Shown here piece after piece: positions 44,651 to 50,580 of a stretch of DNA of 50,580 bases. The stretch comes from Okeania sp. SIO1I7 (GTDB lineage Bacteria > Cyanobacteriota > Cyanobacteriia > Cyanobacteriales > Microcoleaceae). The DNA is taken from contig JAAHGF010000007.1 of assembly GCA_010672585.1 (NCBI GenBank), positions 52,077 through 102,656 on the forward strand. Reading direction: 5' to 3'. The translations under genes and the position numbers were made by a program. The stretch's first letter is position 1, and the number at the start of each line of letters is the position of its first letter. The notes below the pieces were generated by a model. That model saw only the letters and a list, made by a program, of their open reading frames with translations. It did no database searches and was not told the DNA's origin.

Positions 44651-44729
44651 TTTTGAGCGTTTATAAATGTCCGTGCCCTATTTGCGTAGTGGTATCTCAA
44701 TTAAGTTAAAAGTTAGTGCTTGATATACT

Positions 44730-44780
44730 CTCCATCAACCACGAAGATTCTCCTGAAAACAGGAGTCGGTGGTTTACGTT
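44730..44780. repeat. Hairpin block related to 4385-4570
   Basis: CTCCTG/CAGGAG (44750-44755 with 44760-44765) inside AACCAC/GTGGTT (44737-44742 with 44769-44774). It shares GATTCTCC and GTCGGTGG with the hairpin debris next to the IS1 remnant. Possibly an IS200/IS605-type end; also a possible 3' end structure for moaC. Confidence 0.35.
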
Positions 44781-44931
44781 CCACAAGGCTACGCCAACAT
44801 TAAGTCCACTTAAATTAAACACCTTGCGATATCGCTTTCCAGAGTGTGTTGACTAAATAATCTCCAGATTGATTGTTAGATTCCCTTTATAATATCTTTA
44901 ATAATTGTGAATAAAAGAGTTATCAAGTATT

Positions 44932-45189
44932 ATGCCTCCTCGTTGGCCTCGTAAACCTGACCGTAATGACCCAGAGTTCCGCAAGTTGGACGACCGAATG
45001 AATTTTGCTATTCATGTGGCTATTTTTGCAGCCAGTAATTCTGGAATATGGTTTTTCCGTAATCTCACAGCAGCATCTTGGCCTTGGGCTATCTGGGTAA
45101 CAGGTGTTTGGGTATTATTATTGTTAGTTCACGGGATTTATATTTTCGCACTGGCAGATTATTCATCTACTACTGAGGATTCTGTGTAA
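44932..45189 (+). CDS. 2TM-domain protein
   Basis: 85 aa with two hydrophobic segments (about 27-45 and 53-75) joined by FRNLTAASWPW, a layout of the 2TM domain family: KLDDRMNFAIHVAIFAASNSGIWFFRN then WAIWVTGVWVLLLLVHGIYIF. The basic proline-rich start (MPPRWPRKPDRNDPEFRK) is cytoplasmic by the positive-inside rule. Function unknown. It ends 50 bp before the DUF3181-like start on the same strand, so the two probably share a transcript. Confidence 0.8.
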   Translation: MPPRWPRKPDRNDPEFRKLDDRMNFAIHVAIFAASNSGIWFFRNLTAASWPWAIWVTGVWVLLLLVHGIYIFALADYSSTTEDSV

Positions 45190-45238
45190 AAGAATTTTAG
45201 TGATTCTGTGGGTAAAAAAATTAGGTTTTATTGTTCTT

Positions 45239-45547
45239 ATGAGTAATGGTAGTACAACACAAATAATTGAAGGTTTAGCAGCAGAAATTGGGGATAAGGT
45301 TTACATTGATATTGTTGGTTGGCATCTCTATTTATCTGATGCGAAGCTACATACTACTTTGGCAGAAAAGTTTTATCCTATTCTGACAGAGGAAGTACCT
45401 TCGGAAGGTCAAGTTGTGGAAATATTACAAGGAATTCCTGTTAAGTTAGGTGGTGGTAGAAAGGAGCTTCCTCTAATTGATTTGTTGCCGATGCAGTGTC
45501 AGACTGAGTTGATAGAAGTTTTAGCAGATTTTAGACAACAAATTTAA
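45239..45547 (+). CDS. DUF3181-family cyanobacterial protein
   Basis: 102 aa from the ATG at 45239, giving MSNGSTTQIIEGLAAEIGDKVYIDIVGWHLYLSDAKLH. An upstream extension to 45200 is open but non-conserved. The order GWHLYLSDAKLHTTLAEKFYPIL, GIPVKLGGGRKELPLIDLLP fits the small soluble cyanobacterial family DUF3181 as I know it. Function unknown. Downstream of the 2TM gene, probably co-transcribed. Two strong hairpins follow 25 bp after the stop. Confidence 0.78.
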   Translation: MSNGSTTQIIEGLAAEIGDKVYIDIVGWHLYLSDAKLHTTLAEKFYPILTEEVPSEGQVVEILQGIPVKLGGGRKELPLIDLLPMQCQTELIEVLADFRQQI

Positions 45548-45571
45548 TTTGAAAAAATACTTTAGCTAGAG

Positions 45572-45657
45572 CGTCGAGAAACCTCACACCATAATTGAAA
45601 ATTTGGTGTGAGATGAATCGACGGTAAATTAATGGGACTCGATGTCCCATTAATTTA
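45572..45657. other. Two consecutive strong hairpins
   Basis: First: outer CGTCGA/TCGACG (45572-45577 with 45618-45623) enclosing CTCACACCA/TGGTGTGAG (45583-45591 with 45604-45612). Second: a perfect 14-bp stem TAAATTAATGGGAC (45625-45638, loop TCGAT, partner 45644-45657). They lie right after the DUF3181-like stop and just before the omegaRNA-like segment. Either they end the upstream transcript or they are the left-end hairpins of an IS200/IS605-derived palindromic element. Confidence 0.75.
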
Positions 45658-45689
45658 CAAATTTTATGTTATGATAGATTTAAGCTGGT

Positions 45690-45935
45690 TTGAGTTAACA
45701 ACCGCCAGTGATCAACCATGAAAATCAAATAAGATTAGGGGTGAGATCCCAGAAATCCTAGTAATCCGTTGGGAATGTCAAATCTGATGGTAGCCCTAGG
45801 TGAGCAGCTTTTTGATTGGCCAAAAGGGCGGCGGGGCATCCCGTCCTTAAAGCTCGTGGAGTCCGACGGAATACCGGGACTGTGAAACGAGAAGCCCACA
45901 CTATACCGTCAGGTTAGTGTGGGAGTATGTCACTC
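45690..45935 (+). ncRNA. IS200/IS605 right-end RNA scar (omegaRNA-like)
   Basis: A structured, more GC-rich segment ending GAAGCCCACACT...AGTGTGGGAGTATGTCAC. The CCCACACT/AGTGTGGG hairpin followed by a short ATGTCAC tail is the pattern I know from IS200/IS605 right ends, where the TnpB guide RNA (omegaRNA) is transcribed. A TATGAT lies upstream near 45669. No tnpB or tnpA remains, so this is a stranded end or a non-autonomous derivative. Confidence in the family is moderate; in the RNA being made, low. Confidence 0.5.
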
Positions 45936-45947
45936 TATAGAAATAAG

Positions 45948-46137
45948 GTAAGCATTCAGCAGTCAGCTAGCCTCCTATCGGAGGAACTGCGTTATCAGCT
46001 ATCAGCTTCTGAGATATATCTATGTTTCTTGCCACAGAATTGTATAGGTTTGTAACTAAAGTTTGTTGTTCTTGCATTTCAATTTATTAAAAAGTACAGA
46101 CTAGCTGAACGCTGACTGCTAATAGCTGAATGCTTAC
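45948..46137. mobile_element. 190-bp MITE with 8-bp target duplication
   Basis: Terminal inverted repeat GTAAGCATTCAGC at the left and GCTGAATGCTTAC at the right, each followed inside by GTCAG/CTGAC and CTAGC/GCTAG relatives. It is flanked on both sides by the identical 8-mer GAAATAAG (45940-45947 and 46138-46145). Non-coding. Related sequences without clear ends are at 2482-2726, 13490-13540 and 34896-34978. Confidence 0.88.
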
Positions 46138-46148
46138 GAAATAAGAAT

Positions 46149-46197
46149 AATTAGGTTGTCTAATAAAGTTTACTGCAATAGACAACCTAATTTTTTT
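46149..46197 (+). terminator. Rho-independent-terminator-like hairpin
   Basis: A 14-bp stem AATTAGGTTGTCTA (46149-46162) with its reverse complement at 46179-46192, 16-nt loop, followed by seven T residues (46191-46197). The first gene it could serve on the plus strand is more than 600 bp upstream, but it would stop transcription coming from the omegaRNA-like region. It abuts the 8-bp target site of the MITE. Confidence 0.65.
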
Positions 46198-46209
46198 ATC
46201 GACCTAAAT

Positions 46210-46382
46210 AGGGTTTGCTGATTAAATCTTAAAGCATTTATAGATAAAGGTTTTAGCCTTTAATGGTCAGAAATACCTTGGTTTTCAACTCTTCATGCTC
46301 AAAAAGTTAGCATTTATGGCGCATAGTTGGGCAAAAAAAATTACTCCCCTACTCTTTAAAAAATACTTTTTCAGCAAACCCT
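46210..46382. mobile_element. 173-bp MITE with AGGGTTTGCTGA inverted ends
   Basis: AGGGTTTGCTGATTAAATCT at the left, TTTTTCAGCAAACCCT at the right. Internal CATTTATAGATAAAGGTTTT matches the 41195-41580 element. AAAT on both sides may be a 4-bp target duplication. Both termini carry the same C-to-T change relative to AGGGCTTGCTGA, so the ends match each other. Confidence 0.78.
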
Positions 46383-47077
46383 AAATATTGATATCTGTAG
46401 GGCGAAAGCAACAGATTTAATATAAAATTTGGCGACTTTATCAAGTATAGCAATGAGCGCTGGTATATTTACAAATTGCAGTAGAGGCCAAATAGCTAAA
46501 AGTCTTATATTATCAGTTTTTATTCCCCTCCTGGGAGGGGTTAGGGGTGGGTTCCCTGTTGCCTTCCGGAGCTGTTGCCTGTTGCCTGCGCACAGCGCTA
46601 TAAAAATTTATCTCTAAAAAATGGTAGAAAAACTATTAATTCTGACTCCTCACTCCTCACTTCTATGAAATATTTTTTTTGTATAACTTTAGGAAAATAG
46701 TAAATACTTGCCAAATATCTATCCAGGTTTATCTGAATCTATCTGAGTAAGCAAAATAAGAATTTTATTGAAAAAATTTTATGAGGAGAGATACAAAACA
46801 GGAAGAATTTTCAATCAAAAATCATGGTGGGTTTTATATATAACAGAAGGAAGAAAGAAAAATCTGGCATTTGGCATTCATTATCTGAGTTTTAAACTTT
46901 TGATATGTCAAATAAAGTAATGGCGACTGCTATATGATGAAATGGTATAACAAATTAATGGATTAAAATCGATAAATCTCAGGAAAATCTCAGCATTAAT
47001 TAGAATAATGCTAAGTTGAAAATTATAATATATCTTTGTTCTGTTAATTAATTGGAAATTAGTAGATATAACTAACT
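46383..47077. other. Upstream region of the cellulose synthase gene
   Basis: Contains low-complexity repeat DNA (CCCCTCCTGGGAGGGG near 46526-46541, TGCCTGTTGCCTG near 46576). A 62-aa frame here is repeat-derived. AT-rich from 46620 on; no promoter identified. Confidence 0.4.
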
Positions 47078-49336
47078 ATGCTCACATCGAATATAACTAA
47101 AAAAAAGTTCAAAAGTCGTATAAATACTCTGGGTGTTGTTCAAGGCAATTTAACAAAATTATTACTCATTGGATTCGTCACACTATTAATAATTATTGTT
47201 GTTGCTTGGTTAGCAGAAATAGATCAAATAGACAGATTTTTTGCTCAAATTCATTACTTTCAAGAAAATCCGCCAATGTGGGTAGAAGCACCAACAAAAA
47301 AGAGTCAATATTTACTATTACCGACAATATTACTATTTTTAATAGCTCAAGGAATTATGAGAATTTCTTCTACTCCCAAAAATTGGTCGCGCATTTTGGT
47401 AGTAGGGATTTTATTAGGTTTAACTATTCGTTATTTATCTTGGCGATCGCTCTCTACTTTAAACTTAATCGATCCGGTAAATGGTGTATTTAGTCTAGGT
47501 TTATTTGGTCTAGAATTTTTGACAATAAGTAGTAGTATCTTGGGTTTATTTTTGATGCTAAAAGTCAAAAATCGTCACAAGGAAGCAGACTATTTTTCTC
47601 AGGCAATTTTAGACAAAAGTTTTCAGCCGTCAGTGGATATTTTAATTCCTACTTATGATGAACCTGAATTTATTTTGGAACGTACTATTATTGGCTGTCA
47701 AGCTCTAGATTATGTTAACAAAAAAGTTTATTTACTAGATGATACTAATCGACCAGAGGTGAAAAAGTTAGCGGCAAAATTAGGTTGTGAATATATTACT
47801 AGATTTGATAATACTCATGCTAAGGCTGGAAATCTCAATCATGCCATTCCTCAAACAAACAGTGAATTTATTGTTGTTTTTGATGCTGATTTTATTCCCA
47901 CAAAAAACTTTTTAACTCGGACTTTAGGATTTTTCCAAAATGAACAAGTTGCCCTAGTACAAACTCCTCAAACTTTTTATAATATCGACCCTATTACTCG
48001 AAATTTAGGTTTAGAAAATATCCTAACTCCAGAAGAAGAAATATTTTATCGACAAGTTCAACCTATTCGAGATGGAGTAGGTGGGGTTGGTTGTGTAGGA
48101 ACTTCTTTTGTAGTGAGAAGAAAAGCTTTAGAATCAGTAGGAGGATTTGTGACAAAATCAATTAGTGAAGATTATTTTACTGGAATTAGTTTAGCAGCGA
48201 AAGGTTATCGTTTGGTTTATTTAGAAGAAAAATTAAGTGCTGGTTTAGCTGCTGAAAATATTTCCGGTCATGCAACTCAGAGATTAAGATGGGCAAGAGG
48301 AACTTTTCAAGGATTTTTTATTAATTCAAATCCTTTGACAATTCCTGGATTACGTCCTATCCAAAGATTGGCATATTTAGAAACATTTTTACATTGGTTT
48401 ATTAACGTTAGTCATGTGGGTTTTTTGTTAATGCCATTAGCTTATATTTTTTGGGATGTTATTCCTATTCAAGCTACTGCTGCTGAATATTTATATTTCT
48501 TCCTGCCTTGTTATTTCGTTAACTTTACTGTATTTTCTTGGTTAAATTATCGTTCCCGGTCAGCATTTATGGCAAATTTTTATCACATAGTTTTTGCTTT
48601 TCCTTTGGTAGTAACAATAATTCAGACATTACTCAATCCCTTTTCACAAGGATTTAAAGTTACACCAAAAGGAATTAAAAGCGATCGCTACTATTTTAAT
48701 TGGAATTTAGCTTTGCCTTTGGTTATATTTTTAGCACTTAATACCATAAGTTTATGCTTAGGTTTATCTAACTATATAAGTCATAGTGAGGTAGTAATTG
48801 AACAAACAAAATATTTTAATTTGGGGCTATTTTGGAGTGGGTATAATATATTGATGATTTGGGTAGCATTATTAATGTTAATAGATGCACCTAAGCAAGA
48901 TATATATGAATGGTTTAATTTGCGAAGGGTGGTGAAATTAGAAATTGATGACCGGAAATTGTGGGGTATTACTACACAAATATCGGAAGTAGGTGCGAAG
49001 ATAGAAGTTAATCAGAAAATTCCTGTTAATTTAGAAGCAGAGACTTTACCCGTAAAGTTGAAAATTATTGAAGAAAAAATTTGTTTAGCAGGAAAAATTA
49101 CTAATATAGAAATGAATGGAGAATTTCCTTGTATGGAGGTAATGTTTGAGGAGGTAAATTTATCTGAAAAGCGACAATTAATAGAGTTTTTATTCTGTCG
49201 TCCCGGACAATGGCAACGACGAGAAGCACCGAGTGAGTTAAAATCTCTATGGTTATTATTACAAGTGTTGTTAAAACCAAGATTTATCTTTGAAAGAAAG
49301 CCAAAAGAGAAAGGGATGAAGGTTGGTCAAATTTAA
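47078..49336 (+). CDS. bcsA: Cellulose synthase catalytic subunit (BcsA type) with PilZ-like domain
   Basis: A 752-aa inner-membrane GT2 enzyme polymerising UDP-glucose into beta-1,4-glucan and extruding it. Hydrophobic segments lie at ~28-48, 76-92, 105-118 and 136-160. The cytoplasmic catalytic domain has LLDDT (~220), DAD (~269), SED (~363, in place of the usual TED) and QRLRW (~401). Further membrane segments follow at ~430-460, 475-495, 505-530, 550-575 and 590-605. The C-terminal PilZ-like domain (~616-720) has RRVVKL and QISEVG, only partly fitting the RxxxR...(D/N)xSxxG c-di-GMP signature. No bcsB, bcsC or endoglucanase gene nearby. Cyanobacterial cellulose supports cell aggregation. 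Confidence 0.9.
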   Translation: MLTSNITKKKFKSRINTLGVVQGNLTKLLLIGFVTLLIIIVVAWLAEIDQIDRFFAQIHYFQENPPMWVEAPTKKSQYLLLPTILLFLIAQGIMRISSTPKNWSRILVVGILLGLTIRYLSWRSLSTLNLIDPVNGVFSLGLFGLEFLTISSSILGLFLMLKVKNRHKEADYFSQAILDKSFQPSVDILIPTYDEPEFILERTIIGCQALDYVNKKVYLLDDTNRPEVKKLAAKLGCEYITRFDNTHAKAGNLNHAIPQTNSEFIVVFDADFIPTKNFLTRTLGFFQNEQVALVQTPQTFYNIDPITRNLGLENILTPEEEIFYRQVQPIRDGVGGVGCVGTSFVVRRKALESVGGFVTKSISEDYFTGISLAAKGYRLVYLEEKLSAGLAAENISGHATQRLRWARGTFQGFFINSNPLTIPGLRPIQRLAYLETFLHWFINVSHVGFLLMPLAYIFWDVIPIQATAAEYLYFFLPCYFVNFTVFSWLNYRSRSAFMANFYHIVFAFPLVVTIIQTLLNPFSQGFKVTPKGIKSDRYYFNWNLALPLVIFLALNTISLCLGLSNYISHSEVVIEQTKYFNLGLFWSGYNILMIWVALLMLIDAPKQDIYEWFNLRRVVKLEIDDRKLWGITTQISEVGAKIEVNQKIPVNLEAETLPVKLKIIEEKICLAGKITNIEMNGEFPCMEVMFEEVNLSEKRQLIEFLFCRPGQWQRREAPSELKSLWLLLQVLLKPRFIFERKPKEKGMKVGQI

Positions 49337-49357
49337 GTGTGCTTGAAAAATTGATTA

Positions 49358-50580
49358 TTAAAATACCTTGAATAAATAAAGTTTTAAATTGCCTTCTTCT
49401 CCATAAAATTCTACTACTCTAAATTTTCCAGAAGTAGTTCTCGGTAGCAAAACAACTTCATCTTCGAGTAACAAATAATTTGCCAGTTTCTCACAACTTA
49501 TCGGCAGTTATTTCGTATTTGGGAAAAATCTTCAAAGCGACAAGGGGTTTTCCGCAGTTCATATCTTCTATATTTACTTTTCCAGAAAATTTTACTACTC
49601 TAAATTTTCCATCAGCAATTCCCCGCAATAAAACAACTCCACCTTCGATTAATAAATAATCTGCCAGTTTCTCACAACTTATTGGCAGTTGTTTAATATT
49701 TGAGAAAAATATCCATTGCACCAATAAAATTTCTATAGTTGAGGGGTCGCTTTTTTATCCGACTAATATCCGAGGGAATATTTTCAATGGAATTTACATA
49801 AGACAACCTTAAATATCCATCTCTAAATTTTCCATCAGCAGTTCCCAGTAATAAAACAACTTCAGCTTCAGATAATCAATAATCTGCCAGTATTTTCACA
49901 ACTTATCGACAGTTGTTTCAGATTGAGGAAAATCTTCAAAGCACTAAGGGGGTTTTCCAAAGTCAATATATTCCATAGAATTTAATTCCTCGAAAATTAC
50001 ATCACCTCTGCCAAAAAAATAATGATTAAATTCTCCATCCCAGAAAATTTGACTATTCAAATAGAATTTTTATAGTTGAGGGGTCGCTTTTTTATCCGAC
50101 TAATATCCGAGGGAATATTTTCAATGGAATTTACATAAGACAACCTCAAATATCCATCTCTAAATTTTCCATCAGCAGTTCCCAGTAATAAAACAACTTC
50201 AGCTTCAGATAATCAATAATCTGCCAGTATTTTCACAACTTATCGACAGTTGTTTCAGATTGAGGAAAATCTTCAAAGCACTAAGGGGGTTTTCCAAAGT
50301 CAATATATTCCATAGAATTTAATTCCTCGAAAATTACATCACCTCTGCCAAAAAAATAATGATTAAATTCTCCATCCCAGAAAATTTGACTATTCAAATA
50401 GAATTTTTATAGTTGAGGGGTCGCTTTTTTATCCGACTAATATCCGAGGGAATATTTTCAATGGAATTTACATAAGACAACCTCAAATATCCATCTCTAA
50501 ATTTTCCATCAGCAGTTCCCAGTAATAAAACAACTTCAGCTTCAGATAATCAATAATCTGCCAGTATTTTCACAACTTAT
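49358..50580 (-). pseudogene. Decayed repeat-protein gene, continues past the window
   Basis: On the minus strand, related blocks recur: EKLADYLL-EAEVVLL-GTADGKFR and GKVNIEDMNCGKPLVALKIFPKYE. The first recurs near 49470, 49660, 49870 and 50210. Only one 77-aa stretch (49491-49724) stays open. Elsewhere in-frame stops (LADY then TGA, GKPP then TAG) and frame changes break the chain. The family is not recognised. The 3' end is TAA at 49358. The upstream part is a 337-bp tandem duplication. Confidence 0.65.
49741..50580. repeat. 337-bp tandem repeat
   Basis: GAGGGGTCGCTTTTTTATCC occurs at 49741, 50078 and 50415, an exact 337-bp spacing, with the units virtually identical. Two full units and half of a third are inside the window. 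337 is not a multiple of three, so each unit changes reading frame. Confidence 0.95.

Overview
The window looks like chromosomal DNA of a filamentous marine cyanobacterium of the Trichodesmium/Okeania kind. Evidence: many HIP1 palindromes (GCGATCGC), several families known mainly from cyanobacteria (DUF1815, DUF2839 and DUF3181-like proteins, the AvPCP-type NlpC/P60 protein), AT-rich composition, and low coding density (about 61% by summing the intact genes listed). Long gene-poor gaps are full of short repeats. The genus is inference; no rRNA or marker gene settles it.

Layout. 1-4.9 kb: an epoxide-hydrolase-like enzyme, two small conserved cyanobacterial proteins, an IS1 remnant and hairpin-rich debris. 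4.9-12.7 kb: a DinG-like helicase directly behind a pentapeptide-repeat protein, a second paralogous pentapeptide protein, tyrA (arogenate/prephenate dehydrogenase) starting head-to-head with it, and an AI-2E-family permease. 12.8-20 kb: a broken PD-(D/E)XK-like gene, an exported PrxQ-type peroxiredoxin, two tandem paralogues fusing a cyclophilin to RTX calcium-binding repeats, an exported pentapeptide protein and a small exported unknown. 20.4-33.5 kb: a solitary C5-cytosine methyltransferase, a 19-unit 93-126 bp repeat array, two very large TPR-glycosyltransferases and another RTX protein. 33.5-43.9 kb: tRNA-Ser, a beta-lactamase-fold protein, an NlpC/P60 cell-wall peptidase, a GT39-like membrane glycosyltransferase, a LPG-synthase-like flippase-family protein with a decayed partial copy, and an MFS transporter. 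43.9-50.6 kb: tRNA-Arg, moaC, a 2TM protein, a DUF3181-like protein, IS200/IS605-like right-end RNA scars, a MITE with a perfect 8-bp target duplication, a BcsA-type cellulose synthase, and a decaying repeat-protein gene with 337-bp tandem duplications running off the window.

How it fits together. Surface and envelope biology dominates: cellulose synthesis, TPR-linked glycosyltransferases, GT39 and flippase-like membrane proteins, peptidoglycan hydrolysis and secreted RTX proteins. That suits a filament- or colony-forming organism that makes extracellular matrix. The rest is housekeeping (tyrA, moaC, tRNAs). The most unusual layer is the repeats. At least five miniature families recur, some copies have entered reading frames (both large glycosyltransferases and the moaC tail), and one supplies the DNA around the methyltransferase start codon. 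No CRISPR array and no intact transposase were seen.
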